Shown here: positions 1 through 13,385 of the stretch, piece after piece | How the letters are laid out: the number at the start of each line of letters is the position of its first letter | How positions within the stretch are numbered: position 1 is the stretch's first letter | NCBI GenBank assembly: GCA_028023455.1 | Contig: JAQFVV010006231.1 | Location: 1,693,478-1,757,477 of the forward strand | DNA: 64,000 nt | From: Epiperipatus broadwayi | Taxonomy: Eukaryota > Onychophora > Udeonychophora > Euonychophora > Peripatidae | Reading direction: 5' to 3' | Notes under the pieces: generated by a model | What the model was told of the DNA's origin: nothing | What the model saw: only the letters and a program-made list of their open reading frames with translations | Databases searched by the model: none | Translations under genes and position numbers: made by a program

Positions 1-780
1 TATTTTTAATGGATAAGCTAAACTAACATTTTTTAAAATATATATATTATTTTTTTCTTGTCTATTCACAAGCAGACTTCTGAAAGCCACAGATTAATTT
101 TGAGTTATCATTTAAATTCAAACGAAAAGATAAAAGAAAAATCTCATGACAAATAACTAGCCAGCCGTCTGTTTAAAAGTAATCCTTAGATATTTGGATT
201 CTTAAAACTCACCTGATCTTGGCAGTCAATCGTTCAACTTTTAAAATGTAATAATTTATTTTGATTCTTTGTTGATCAAAATACTGTAATATATATATAT
301 ATTTCAGCCATTACAAATGTCATTCAAAGAAAATTAATGTTGTTTGTTTGCTTTGGATTATATTCAAAACAAAAACTAAAAAGAAATTGTACAAACGGAT
401 CAATTTAGAACTTGATTTTAAGTCAGTTTCGTGATTAAAATCAAACCATAATATTTAACAAATATTGCCTTGCCAGATAATATAATTAGGAACCTGTTGT
501 AATGGTGTCAAAAAAAAAAAATACAAAGTACAAAAAGCAATATATATATATAATTTGTTTTTATTTGCAAATAAATAAAGTATATTTCACATCACATTTT
601 AATGGTAAAATATTTATTTTTTGACGTGAAGATGCCAGTGATCGTGGTAACAGGCATACTGATGGGGGTGATGATTGACATATCTTTTGCAGGGTGCCCT
701 TTTTTTTCTGGTTGGAAATTCTGTCACTATTAGCAAATGGGATCTATAGTTGCTTCCTTTTATTAGACACCTTCTCTTCA

Positions 781-850
781 TTAGAAGATAGGCTGAGGCT
801 CTGGAGTAGTTTCTTGATGAATTGTAGGACTCTCATATTCTTCACTTTGT
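781..850 (-). CDS. candidate terminal coding exon (unknown gene), weak
   Basis: On the minus strand an AATACAG acceptor is followed by a 22-codon frame ending QETTPEPQPIF and a TAA-TGA double stop. Downstream, towards position 550, the sequence is less AT-rich than its surroundings and holds AATAAA-type signals. The translated tail looks protein-like but matches no family I recognise. The upstream polypyrimidine tract is poor and there is no second exon to anchor it. It could equally be chance in a moderately GC-richer patch (610-910). Confidence 0.18.
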
Positions 851-857
851 CTGTATT

Positions 858-2970
858 AAACTGATAAATTGGGATTGTGGGTAATAATTCAGTCATCACA
901 TACAATTATTTATTCTTATCACTTAAAAGATAGATATAGGGAAGGTTTACATTTCGATTTTAGCCAAAATGACATCACTTAATTCAGCAAAATTGTGAGT
1001 CTAAATTAAGTTAGGAACTCAATACTGCTGATTAAAAATATTGTAGTGATATTTATTTCAGAGTATCTTCTTTGAGTTGCTTTTGTTTTTTCCAGATTCA
1101 TTTTTGCATTTTTCTTTTTGACTCCCAAGTAAAACGTCTTAACTAATATATCATTCATTGTTTTATGTCTGCCATAACTTGTTTTGTTTTATTTAATGAT
1201 GGCAATCCCCTTAATTTGCTATCTTTCATAATTTTGAGAAAAAAAATTATCAGTTTCTTGCAATCAACTACTATTTGATTATATTAAATGTCTAAGCAAG
1301 TTGTTAATTACATTTTAAAAATAATTTGTAACATATTTAAAATTTCCAAATGAAATAATTCATTATTTTGATATTAGTGAAAATTTTTATTGTTGTTAGT
1401 AATTTTGAAGTTAATAATGATTTTTGTAAATTGACTTATGTTTAGGAACAGATATTTCATTCTGTTTATTCAACTTCAAACCATCTGTTGTAAACTTGAT
1501 TAATCATTAAATCCTGGTCCTTAGTTGCCATAATCCATATCCCAGACTAGTTTTTGTTTATCACCATGTTCTTTGATTCTTTAAGCTGTTTTTGAACATA
1601 TACTAAACTATGTTTCAAATTGTCAAAACCGAATTTTAAATTTATTAAATTTTGCTGACCTATTGTAAGAGATGAAGGGTCTGTTAAATATATAATTGAA
1701 TGCTTTGCTCTCCAGAACCCTCTAGTTTATTACTATACCAAACCCCACAGTGCAAAAGTTATCAAATGGTATATTGTTCAGGAGGTCGTAAGTTTATGTA
1801 TCAATGGTGACAAAAGCTGACTCACATTTCATGGACCTTAAGCTTGACTGTCTGTAAATTTACCATTGAATCAGTATGCAGCGAAAATATTTTTAAATGT
1901 ACACTCATTATGTAAATGTTTTTAAAAATCATATTATTCTCCTTTATATGTATATATCAGTTTAACTTAGTGATTTAAGTATCTTTCCAATTATGTGGTT
2001 AAGTTTGTATAACATAATTACCAATTGGTGTCTACTTGTGCTTTATTCTGAAAAATTTCTTGAAACTCATAAACAAAACTTAGAATTGCTTGTTCTAATG
2101 AAACCAACAACACTTTTATTCAGTACGGAAACGTTCTCTTTCGGTATTTATCTTGTAATTTATTTGCTTAAAAAGCTCAGGCATATATATACAGTACTAT
2201 TATTATTCATTTATTCATTTTTGTTTTATCAGATTTTATTTTGCATGTCAATTTTTTTATCTTGTAATTAGCTATTTAATTATTTTGTTTTATGTTTGAC
2301 CTTAATGAACAATTCATTATCATTAATAGTAATTATTTAAATTAAATTTAAAACATCTATGATTGGATTTTTTATTTATTTAATATTTTAAATTAAATTT
2401 ATTTTAACCGAATTGTAGTAAATAAGATACTGTATTTTAAAATTAATAATAAAAAAAAAAATGTTTCTATTTCTAAATATAAAATATATTGATTTTATTA
2501 TTTACTGAAATATTTTTTAATAAATATAAACATATTTTAATGCATATATATTTTTAATTGATTTTTTTTCTTCTCATTTATATTATCTGTATGTTTATTC
2601 TTATATACGTATGTTCAGTGATCTCTGAAAATCAAATTTTATATTTTCGAAGTCTTCTGATAAAAAAAAAAAAAAAGTCATTAAAGAAAAAAAAAACATT
2701 TGATTATTAAGGCAGGAGGTAGCTTGCGCTAACACTTCATGGCTAACAGGTTATAAATAATCAAATAATAAACAGCCACTCGTAAACAAATATATTCTAA
2801 TTCTAAAAAAAAAAAAAGAAAATAAAAAAAGAAAGAGAGAGAGAAACTATTCTAGAAATGAGTTTTGTAATTATTATATAAATCAATCTGTGAACTATAG
2901 ACGCTGGTTCATTTTTCTGTTTACCTGATCTTTTTCAATGTTATTTTCCCCTGCACATACTGAAATTTTA
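858..2970. other. AT-rich non-coding stretch, no gene seen
   Basis: Low-complexity A/T sequence with short AT runs. Short open frames here (for example 1993-2271 on the plus strand) have the composition of random AT-rich DNA, with no domain or splice context. Confidence 0.6.
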
Positions 2971-2971
2971 T

Positions 2972-3960
2972 TTAATTCGGGCTGTTTAGTTTGTTAATCA
3001 AGTTCTTTTTTTTTAAATTTTGTTTAAATGTTTTATTTACTATTAGAAGAATAACGTATATTTTTAAATAAAAAGAAAAGGGTTTTGTTTTGTCCCAGCC
3101 CAGAAACGTTATATTAAAATGTTTTTGCACAGAAACAGCGCCACCAAGCAATGTATAGTGGCTAATTAAAGAGAACCAAATGGTTTTTTTCTGAAATAAC
3201 TTCCACACCTTAGTTATCCAATATATTCTATTCTCTGCTATATCTTCCCAGTGAAAACAATTTACATGACACTGCATTTTTTTAGACTGTCTTTGATATG
3301 ATATTATATAATGAAAACCACAATAACATTCATTATAAAACACTCTTTTAGAAAGTCCTACATTGTTCATTCGTTTTACATGTCCAATCCAATGAAAGTG
3401 TGATTTTACAATAATGGACTTTACAGTATCACATTCAATAAACTGAAGAACTTATTGATTGCTTTTATGATCTCGCAGTTGTATTTTTAAAATTTTACAA
3501 AACATTCTAATACTTTTATATTGTGCCAATAGAATGTCCAAGTTTCATTTCCACACAGTAAATTTGATACAATAACAGTTCTATATATATCTAATTTAGT
3601 TGCAGTAATTATTTCTCAGTGATAAAATTCTCTGTCTTTTAATTCTTTAAAAGTAGCAGTAGCAACACATTGGAGTCTATGTTGTATCTGAACATCTAAA
3701 TTCACCTTATAAAACTACCAAAGTATTTAAAATGGTTTCCATTCCCAAGTTGATAACAATGCATACTAAAAGTTGCTGAAGGTTTATCTTCCGTAAACCA
3801 ATTGATGAGGAATTTGAGGTTTTTGAACATTAATTATGAAAGCAAAGTTTTAAGTGTTATATTCAAAACAGTAAATAAATTTTGTAAATCACCCTTTGAA
3901 CAGATAAAAATAGCACAATCATCAATATACTATAAATACAGAATCCAAGAATAAGAAGTT
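2972..3960 (-). pseudogene. 5'-truncated LINE reverse transcriptase, palm to C-terminus
   Basis: Read on the minus strand, a decayed non-LTR reverse transcriptase is visible across frame breaks. Near 3930 is a YIDD box followed by CAIFICSKGDLQNLF, the usual spacing after the catalytic YxDD. Further on are TKLDIYRTVIVSNLLCGNET, then FHWIGHVKRM near 3390, then a segment with HWEDIAENRIYWITKV near 3250. This order (YRxxVxxxLLxGxETW, WxGHVxRM, WExxAxxRxxW) is characteristic of the C-terminal half of a widespread animal LINE type often mis-annotated as craniofacial development protein 2-like. The last part, 2972-3370, is still one open frame. Several stops and shifts separate the other blocks, so it is a dead 5'-truncated copy. 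The exact clade is not assigned. Confidence 0.65.
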
Positions 3961-4036
3961 ATTAAAGCAAATTAGATTTAAAAATCCACCATTAAACTTG
4001 CATTGTATCTTGATCTTTGTTTGACTATTTGATTAA

Positions 4037-4905
4037 GCCACTGATAATGAAATCACACAGATCAAAATTGAATTGGAAACCAGCATAGCACTGGCCATGA
4101 ATGTCACACTTGAAAATGCACATCAACAAGTTAAACATTTGGATGTTAACATACAAAGAGAAAACAATCTTTGTCACTACATCATGGCCATTAAGCCTTC
4201 AGAGATCAGGTGCCACTTACACCCCTACTTTAATGCACACACAGAACACAAACTATCTGGCTTAACATTGTTTTTACACAGAAACAAGCTATTGTGCAGA
4301 ATTGAAGCAGACACCAAAGCCAATTTAACAAAATATAGGGATGACTTATTGTATCTGGGATTCAGGCAAAGCACCATCAATAAAAGAATTTTACAATTAT
4401 ATCTCAATGCCCACAACAAACAAAATAAACCCAGACAGCTGCTTCCATACATCTCCAAGTAACATAGTAAATTACATTTTATCCTCAATAATACATATAA
4501 GTTTTGCTCCCCCCCCCCAATTCCAACAACTTAATCATTAACACTAAAGATCAAGTCCCACCTTTACAGACTCCCACACAGTATACAACTTTGCATGCTC
4601 CAATAACAACTGCAAAAGCTCATACTATGGAGAAAGCAGACCATCCTTATCTACTCAGTTGGCACAGCCCAGATACTCATATAACAGAGCTCTCAATAAA
4701 TCCTCCATTTATTCAGTTTTTATTCAGCAGCAAAACACATACCAGCATGAGCATGTACCCGACAACCCCACAATCATATTCAGAGAGAGGCACAATCTCA
4801 AAAGAAAAGTTAAAAAGGCCTTCTTCATCTCCAGAGACAAAGATGCCATCAATAGAAAGGACATGTGCTGTGCTTTATCAAGGAAATGGAATTTCTAGCA
4901 TAATC
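4037..4905 (+). pseudogene. decayed Penelope-like reverse transcriptase fragment
   Basis: The frame opens at about 4037 and runs to a stop at 4462. It contains an LDVNI segment and then HLHPYFNAHTEHKLSGLTLF followed by HRNKLLC. This is the spacing of the post-palm region of Penelope-like reverse transcriptases (LDVLI, YRKPT-like block, YLHxxSxHPxxxK, then RxxxLC). After a frame change, 4750-4898 encodes NPTIIFRERHNLKRKVKKAF, resembling the linker before the GIY-YIG domain. No GIY-YIG domain follows. The fragment lies head-to-head with the LINE fragment on the other strand. It is a pseudogene; an alternative RT class is possible. Confidence 0.5.
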
Positions 4906-4909
4906 AATA

Positions 4910-5525
4910 AAAATTTGCATATCACTAACCTCATTAACAGTTAAGCTATGATTATAAAGGCTAGACCCTTCGAAGGTGCTTAACAGATTCATTCATATTT
5001 ATTTATTTATCAACAATTTTACATCTTTGAGGACAATTGTGCTACACATGCAAATGGACTAATATTACCATATTTTTAAATGTCACCAGTTATTTCATCA
5101 GGACTTGCAACTTTTCCATACTTAATATTACACAGAAAGTTGTTTTGTCTTCACTTAAGTTGGATATCTTTGTCAAAATCTAAATAGGTAGATAAAATAG
5201 ATATATCATTAAAAGTCATCATCTTAATTATTGAATCATTATTTAAATGATCAAACTACTTCTTCCATCTGTTCAAAATACCACAATCATCAAATAAGCT
5301 GGATTTATTAGGATTGTTTCACCATTTTTCAGATTTTTATATTGTTTTCAATACATCAAAAAAAGATCTAGAATGATTATGATCAGCAAATGTCTCTTTT
5401 TTTTATCAACTTGTCGATCTTTATTTAATTTATTATTCTGCCAAGAAGAAAATGCCATATTTTCTTTTAATCAAATCATTAATAATAAAATCATTGTCAG
5501 AAAACCAGTCAAGGTTTTTCTTATT
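4910..5525. other. AT-rich stretch, no gene seen
   Basis: No coding signal, only short chance frames. Confidence 0.5.
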
Positions 5526-5527
5526 AG

Positions 5528-5862
5528 TGAACCCAAGAATCACATGATCACCATCTCTTATATTAGCACATAATTGTTTATAAACTTGGCAAAACTCTCC
5601 ATTAAGTAGTGCCACCCTGTGTCAACCAGAGCAATCAATGGATGCCAGAAGGCTTGTGCATAAAATCCCTTTCTAATGCCTACTCATCCAATATCCCCAG
5701 ACTAGTTTCTGGCTTGTGGCCTTCATCACTGAGAAACTAGTCTGGGGATATTGGATGAGTAGATAGGGATTTTATGCACAAGCCTTCTGGCATTTATTGA
5801 TTACTCTGATTGGCACATGGTGGCACTACTGTATGGAGAGTTTTGACTTGTTTATGAAACCA
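5528..5862. mobile_element. foldback copy of repeat family II (two head-to-head fragments)
   Basis: A minus-oriented fragment (5528-5733) and a plus-oriented fragment (5733-5862) of the same repeat meet near 5733, making a strong foldback. Diagnostic words are ACTAGTCTGGGGATATTGGA, TTATGCACAAGCCTTCTGGC and GTGGCACTACTGTATGGAGA, shared with copies at 25.6, 36-37 and 44 kb. The minus copy keeps a hammerhead-like region at 5686-5735, but the first box reads GTGATGA instead of CTGATGA, so it should be inactive. Confidence 0.75.
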
Positions 5863-6643
5863 AGAATAAATTTACTTATGTCAATAATACATCTTCTTAA
5901 GAGAATTCCATGATTCAATAATGTGATAATCCAGAAGATCCAAATTAGCAATTTTAATGTTTAATAGCTATTAAAATTTAATATATATTAGAAGATTCTT
6001 TTAAAAGCTGAGACCGATTTTTTTGTGATTGGAATATCTGTTTTTTAATGGAACTATCATTTTAATCTTGGAGTGTAGTAATGTATGATCTTTTCAACAA
6101 TTTGGATGAACTTCTCTTGTACTCTGATTCCTTATTATAATGTAATTTATTAAATGCCATTGTTTTGAGCACTACAATTAATCCAAAACATCACTAATTC
6201 AAAAATGTTTAGTATCCTAATGAAATTATAAAATATTGTTTTGACTTATCGTTCAATTACTGCTACAAATTTTTTTTCCTGCTGATATAAATATAAGTAC
6301 ATTTTGTATTTTAAAGTATATATATATTATTAGTACAATATATACAAAAAATATTTCAATATATACAAACTATATGTAGTAAAATTAATTATTTTTAATT
6401 TTTTTAGCATAATATGATTTTTTAAGAAGGCAAAGAAAGATTTATTGTTGAAATTTAAATTTTTTAACCCCCCCCCCAAGCTCTGAAACCAGGGATTTTG
6501 AATTAATGGTAGTCTGCCTATATGAAGTAAATTTAATTTAAATGAACTTAAAACTTCCTTTCCACCATGTATACTTTAAACTTATGAATAAAGATATAAA
6601 AAAGTAAATGAGCAGAAAGGGTGCTGATTTAGACTGTTTACTG

Positions 6644-6778
6644 CCATTTTGAATTCTAAGGATTGCCCAAAACTATCGCTGACACATCCAAGCAATAAAT
6701 GACATCGAATAATCCACACAGGGTTGCTTGGATATGTCAATGGTGGGTTTGGGCAGTCCTTAGAATTCAAAATAGTGG
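6644..6778. repeat. short foldback repeat (family R1)
   Basis: The left arm begins CCATTTTGAATTCTAAGG and the right arm ends CCTTAGAATTCAAAATAGTG, separated by a short spacer, giving about 50 bp of near-complementary arms. Related single arms occur near 7310-7415 and 20020-20105, recognisable by GGTGGGTTTGGG-like words and the flanking GAGCACACTC. Confidence 0.7.
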
Positions 6779-6784
6779 TGAGGA

Positions 6785-7080
6785 CCATTTAAATACTAAA
6801 AGCTTATAACTTCTAAAATATGAATTTTATTACAAGGGGGAAGTATGTTTTCAACAATACAAATACAGAAGTCAGATTAAACCAAGCTTATAGTTTCAAA
6901 ATACTAAAAGCTTATAACTTCTAAAATATAAATTTTATTACAATATATGCCTATAGCCACATGTTGAAATAACGTAAAATTGATTAACCAAGTTTATAAT
7001 TTTGAAATACTAAAGGTTATAACTTATAAAGCATGAATTTTATTACAATATATGCTTATAACCACATGTTAAAATAAAGC
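6785..7080. repeat. degenerate tandem repeat, about 115 bp period
   Basis: The word AATACTAAAAGCTTATAACT and the following AATTTTATTACAATATATGC recur about three times with indels. No coding content. Confidence 0.6.
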
Positions 7081-7309
7081 ATATTATTTTTATAATTAAT
7101 CAGATTTTTTCCTACTGGAAAGAAACTGTGGTGTTGCACACTTCCTTTATTACGTGTAGTTAAAAAAAATGGAGATAAGAAAAAAATTGCATTGTGATCT
7201 TCTGATATGGATATCATATCTACATTTGATCACATAAGGTCCTTATGAAATTTTCACTTTAATTTTTTAATTATTTATATAAATTGTGATTTTGTAATAA
7301 ATAGTCATA

Positions 7310-7415
7310 TTGTGACCATGTGTTGATTATTCAATGTCATTTATCACTTAGATGTGATAATGGTGGTTTTGGGCTGTCTTCAGAATTTAAAATGGTTATG
7401 AGCACACTCTAAATT
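7310..7415. repeat. single arm of family R1 repeat
   Basis: CACTTAGATGTGATAATGG and GGTTTTGGGCTGTCTTCAGA, followed by GAGCACACTC, match the arm seen at 6720-6778 and the copy near 20040. Confidence 0.5.
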
Positions 7416-7939
7416 GGTATCTTAGAAAGTTTAATACCTGTAAATCAAATTGTAAAAAAATATGATATATACATTTTGTAAAATCTATTTATATTAGCAT
7501 TTTAATGAATTCAAATTTAATCATTTTGAAGTATAACTTTTATATATAGATATATAAATGGAAAGATTGCCTCATGCCTTTTAGATCAATAAAAGCTAAA
7601 GTTCCTGAATCAAGGCTGATTGTTTCTTTTGGTATTTAAATATGACATAATCTCTCAAGAAATTAGCCATTCAAATAGTTTAATGAAAAGATTAGGATGC
7701 CACTATTATCAAAATATAGTGACATTCACATTACTGTTATGTTGCTTGCTAATTGTACAATCTATTTATATATTTACACCAGTATAATTTCAATCTAACT
7801 TTAATCATAGTTAATAATTATATAGATATATAGGTTCATATCTTTTGACTTGGTACATGATAGTCCTAACTAATATAAATATATTTTATTCATTGATTAT
7901 ATACCTTATTTTGTATTTAAATCTTTATATATATATATT

Positions 7940-10098
7940 GTAATGATCCGGAGAAAGCTACTTAACGTCATCTGCACTACAGGGCGCCATCTAGGTATTT
8001 GAACCTAGAAAAATTTATAAAATAGGCAGATACGTAAGTCAAAAAAAAAAATTTTTTTTTTATATGTATATTTTGATATCCGGTCGTTAGCCCATGTCAC
8101 TAGCTCAAGGAGTAGCAGAGATTAAATAATATAATAAATTCTTATCTAAGAATATATAAAAAAAGAATAAAATAAGTCACTGCCAGTAATTAACACACAA
8201 ATATTTATTTACGCACATATATATATAAAATTTAATATTATTATTTTAGAATAACTTTTACTTTGGATTTTAACTTGATTTTAGAAATTAAATTTACATT
8301 TTAATTTTTATAATATTATAAGTTTACATTTTAATTTTTTATAAGTTCGCACAGATGGGTTTATAAAATGTGTTTTTAATGTTGAGTATAGATCGGTTAC
8401 ATAGATTACACGGTCAAAAAACATTTCAAAATAAACATAAATGATCAAAATACAAAGTCATTGATACCGTCAATTGCATAGGGAATACAAGAAACCCAAT
8501 GGTGTTCATCATAAGACACCGCATTGACACCAATAACTTAAAAGACATCCGACATAAATACATCTTAGATACTCACCGTAAGGTATCAGTATTTATCGAA
8601 TGACTATATATTTTGATCAAATATGAAAACCAAAAACATAATCAACCGGCAAGTGTCTATACCCAACTTAAATTTAATCCATCTTTATTTAGAGTGTCGA
8701 GTATGAATAGACTACATAGATTTGCATTTGAAAAGAAAATATTCAATCCTTGTTTAACCTTAGGCCAAAGGTTTGCAGTCAAACCGAACTTCAATCCATC
8801 TGATATATCGATGTGTTCAATGTAATACGAATACTGCAGCACAATTAGGTTAAGAGAAGAAACTGCTTCTCGTCAGATAGGAATATTACATCTATCTGAC
8901 AATGAGAGCAATAAAAAAAACTCCATAGGAAGGAACTGCGGTCTCCATCTTATAATTCATCCCATAGGCAAAACGAGTGTGTACGGCGTATAATAGCGAT
9001 TCTGCCCATAGCGAATCTCATACTACATCTAATTACACCAATATATCCAATCCATTGACCTAATTCAACTACAAAATGAATAACCTAAGATTACCCTCCC
9101 CTAATATAACTTTACAAATCTATATAGCCATTCACACCCGACTTAAGTTTAATACTTATATAATTTAATTTATCGAAAAACAGAAATCATAATAAAAACT
9201 TAAAAGAACAAAAAAAAAAATAAACGGAAATGATTTTACAAAAGAAATACATCAAATAAAATTATACCTAATTAATAAATAATTTAGTTTGGTCTAATAG
9301 GAATCTATATCTATTTTTTTTTTAATACGGAACAAGTTTAGAAGTAAAGTTCTTATTGTTTAGAAATGTTCATTAATTATATATATTTAAAGCTGAGAGT
9401 TCAAAAAGTTCTTACGATTTCAAAACGTTTCTTTTATCTGTTGCTTGCCATTTGAATGTGAATTCCCACGCCATCCTAAAGAGATTGGTATTCTGTTGGC
9501 CGATTTATTTATTCATCCGGAGGTCTTTTGCTTTGGCTGGCCCTCAGTGTAGAAAACAATGTCATTTCTTTTTTTTTTTTTTAACAAAACTGAAGGGATT
9601 GAAGAGTCTTTTCAATCCCTTCTCCTTCAACTCCGCACTAACACATATAGTCACATCATAATAACTAACTAATAATTTCCAAACTTTTCCTTTTATATTA
9701 CCTTTAGGATCCAGTGGACATTACATCATCGTTGATGATGATCCTTCCGTTGAGATCCGATTTCCCGATGGATTTCTCTCATTTGTTATTAGTTTTTATT
9801 GTTTTCCTATCTGACTGTTGCTTATACATTTAAATGCCCAAAGGCTAGTTCACTTTGACTAATTAAAATAATCATTTATCTCTAAATCTTTTTGTTGAAA
9901 GATTTAGTTTTTCTATTTTTAATAAAGTTTTATTTTAATAATTTTTTTTTTTTACCTGTGCGATTTTATATATATATACGAGTTTAAGATGATTTTTTAA
10001 TTTTTAATTCTTAAAAAAGAAATTTTTATTTGCGAACTTTTATTTTTTTTCATGTTTAATAATAAAAAAACAATGTAACGTACGTATGTGCCCGTTAC
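7940..10098. mobile_element. possible LTR-like or large foldback unit
   Basis: The stretch begins TGTAATGATCC and ends CCCGTTACA, imperfect inverted ends of the TG...CA type, set between runs of ATATAT that could be target duplication or plain AT repeat. The interior is somewhat less AT-rich than the flanks (8.4-9.1 kb and 9.4-9.8 kb) and has no recognisable gag, pol or transposase. It could be a long solo LTR or a coincidence of short ends. The short frames at 8613-8825 and 9452-9661 match nothing known. Confidence 0.3.
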
Positions 10099-10119
10099 AA
10101 TATATATATATATAGGTTG

Positions 10120-12690
10120 ATTTAATATTTAGAGGGTGTTAAATATGAGACTCAACCTCTCCCTCTGATTAATTACAGTGATTTCAGAATAGCTTACAGT
10201 TGTCTTGAAATTATGTTAGTATATATAAATCACAATCTAGTGCAACAATAAATGTTATGTTTATATATGATCAAAGCTAAAGTGTAGGAAAGCTCATTCT
10301 ACATTTTATGTTTGCTGACAGATAGCTTACATATAACTCTCTGGGAATTTTGCAGTACTACCATATTAATTTTATATATATACTTTAGAAATAAAATTTA
10401 AAAAAGGGATTAGTGGATGATGAAAATAAACTTTTATATACATCAAAATAAAATTAATATATAGCAATAAAAATGCTAGTAAATTTTACAAAAAAAAATA
10501 TAATTTTTTTTTCACAAGCATGGTTTGTTTTGCCCTTTAAACAAATAGATCTTCTTAAGTGAAAACTATTAATAAAAAGTATATATACAAATATACTATA
10601 TAACTAATCACAATTTAACACAAATGCCAATCATTCTTTAGACATCAAGGAAAATTCTCATAAGATTAATAGTCTCAAATCCAAAATGATTAATTAAAAA
10701 GATTTGTTGACACTTCTTTTTATTCATTGGATCATAAAAAATAATTTTTACATCATCAAACATTTAATAAAAGGCCAATAGAAAGATGTCAGATCACATA
10801 GTGAATTTTGAAAAGATGCATGTTGGGACTAATGAAAGAAATACATGAGCGAGCAAATAAACAGGTATTATCAATATCATTGAAATAATAATAAGAGACT
10901 GAAACAGAACTGGTCTGGATTTGTAGTTGGAAGATATGATGAAAGATAACTAATCATAATTTTTCATAATCTTAAACTGAATCCTAAAAAATTATAAAAG
11001 AGCTAGAAAAGTTCACATATAAGATGAATAGATGAAATAAGTTTTTTTCACAAATGTGGAGAAAAACTATAATTGGAGAAACTGGGTTAAACTTAGAGAT
11101 CTTCATCCGTCAGGGAACTGGTAATATTTGATAATGATGACTATGTTTATACATAAGGTACCATAAATATTATTGTCTAAAAACATAGAAAAAAATGATG
11201 CTTGTGTGAAGAATATTTGATTTTTTAGATTGGCAAATAGATTAACATCTCTACATTACAAAAAATGATTTCATGAAATACGATAAAGCTTTCAGCATAG
11301 AAAAGTATAAATGATTCAGAAATTGCAAATAAATGATAATGTCATATTTTGGTTATGATCAAATTCTGAATATATATATATTTGATAATTAAAGAAATAC
11401 TGCAGTTGGAATATCAGCAGAAAATAGTGTACACATTCAATAAAATGTTTTGATTCCCCCAATTAATGTAGGATAATTTTCTCCCTAATTTTGCCCAGGG
11501 TAAGGTTTTTTAAAATATTATTGTGGAACCATGGTTTGCATTAAGAATTGATTTTATTCTATGTTCAATTCCCTTAAACATGTTTTGGTTGTATATGCAC
11601 CATCACCAAAAATGTATTCCTACTATTTTGAAAATCAAAATGGTGGCTAATAATATTTTTTTTTGACATTTTTAAAATGTGATTACAAAATAATATATAA
11701 TTATTTTTCTGAAAACAAAGCATTAACCATATTACTAATACAATGTTCATATTTGCAAACAACCTTGTAACATGTGAAATGGAAACCTTTCAATCTCTTT
11801 TCATTTCATCTTCAATCTAGTGACCTACTCATCTGAACTAGTTTCGAACCTATCTTAAATGTAAAAATGTTATATATAAGTCGAGTGGTAAAACGTTATC
11901 ATAGCCACTTGAGTGGCATCATCCATTTACATACAAAAATACGCTATAATTAGACAGGTTTGATAAAATTATAGCGTAGAAATCCTCATAGTTATTCATA
12001 AAATGTTTTATTAATTTTCAGTCAATTCTTAATTATATTCGCTATTATATTCATATGTGGATGGATAATTTTAACTTTGGAATGATGGTATAATAATTCG
12101 TATATATATTTAAGTTTAAATAAAAGGATATAATGTAAAACATTTTCTTTAAAATATATTTAACGGTTTTCTGATTTAATGTTTTATAGATGTAGCTGAA
12201 ACTAAAGTATTTTCTTTAAATTTGTTTTTTTTTTTAAAAACAAATAATATTGGGAGGGAAAATATGTTAAAAGTTATTTATTTCAGTAAAACAAAAATCA
12301 TCCATTTATAATTAAAAATGAGAATTTTGTGTAAACAAGAAATCAATTAGTGACAGCACCCGGGGTAAAAGTAAAATCTAGTTTACTGATTGATTTTGTT
12401 TGCAACAAAAGACTTCATCATTAAATCAGAATATCGTTACTTCTGCTAAGCTTTAACATTTTATAACACCTAAAAAGGAATTTAATTAATGAAATCTGAA
12501 TCAAATTATATGATTTATATATTTTAATAATTTTTAAGTAAATTAAAAATAACACCTCGGAGACTTTATCAGTAGTAGAAATAGATTATATGATTTTGTT
12601 TTAATTAAAAGTCAATTGGTCCAGAGGCAAACCCAAAAAGGTGTTAAGGCTTGGTGAAAATATATAAATAGGCCATATTTTAAGCTGGAA
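10120..12690. other. AT-rich stretch, no gene seen
   Basis: No coding signal on either strand. One small imperfect palindrome (GCCACTTGAGTGGC near 11905) is the only structure noted. Confidence 0.55.
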
Positions 12691-12759
12691 GATATCCTTG
12701 ATCTTGCTTTTGAAGAGCTATTACTATCCAAGCTAAAAATTGTTTAATTTTACCATGTC

Positions 12760-13030
12760 TTGCTAGTCAGGCAAAAATTTTGCTGCCGTTCCCGTGATGG
12801 AATGCCGAAGTTCAATCCATCCAATGCCGAAACAACAACCAACAAGCTTATACCAAATAAAAGATGCTGTAAGCAGCTAAAAAAGGGACTTGCCTTCGTT
12901 CCAATTTCCGTCCAGCTACAGAAACACCATTTTAAATTGTCTCCCAACTAAATTGAAGATGCCATAAGCTGCCAAAGAACTTGCCTTCATGCCAGCTCGA
13001 GTATCTCCAGTTCAACTATAGGAGAACTGT
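12760..13030. repeat. imperfect direct duplication, unclassified
   Basis: Two related segments lie side by side. Both carry AAGATGC or GAAGATGC, then an ACTTGCCTTC word, then CCAGCT. The region is less AT-rich than its neighbours, which explains the short open frames on both strands. No family recognised. Confidence 0.35.
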
Positions 13031-13114
13031 TTTAATGTGATTACTATCGCAGAGCTCTGTGTACACTACAAAATGATCATTATTTCTTTAAAATACAGGT
13101 TAGCTAACCATATT

Positions 13115-13385
13115 ATTGTAAATTCTTTCTAAATTGTTTTCTAAATAATATTTAAATTCTATAAAATGAAATACTTTTGCTAATTTTTTTTATTAATTCA
13201 ATATTGTAAACTCTTTCTAAATTGTTTTCTAAATAATATTATTTAAATTCTATAAAATGAAATACTTTTGCTAATTTTTTTATTAATTCAATATTGTAAA
13301 CTCTTTCTAAATTGTTTTCTAAATAGTATTTGAATTCTATAAAATGTAATACTTTTGCAAATTTTTTTTTATTAATTCAATATTT
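13115..13385. repeat. three-unit tandem repeat, 88-90 bp
   Basis: The word CTTTCTAAATTGTTTTCTAA recurs at about 88 and 90 bp spacing with only small differences between units. Confidence 0.85.

Noticed and set aside
11820-11935. Minus-strand GATGATGCCACT hairpin as a hammerhead
   Set aside because: Stem present but no GAAA box after it; order of core boxes is wrong.
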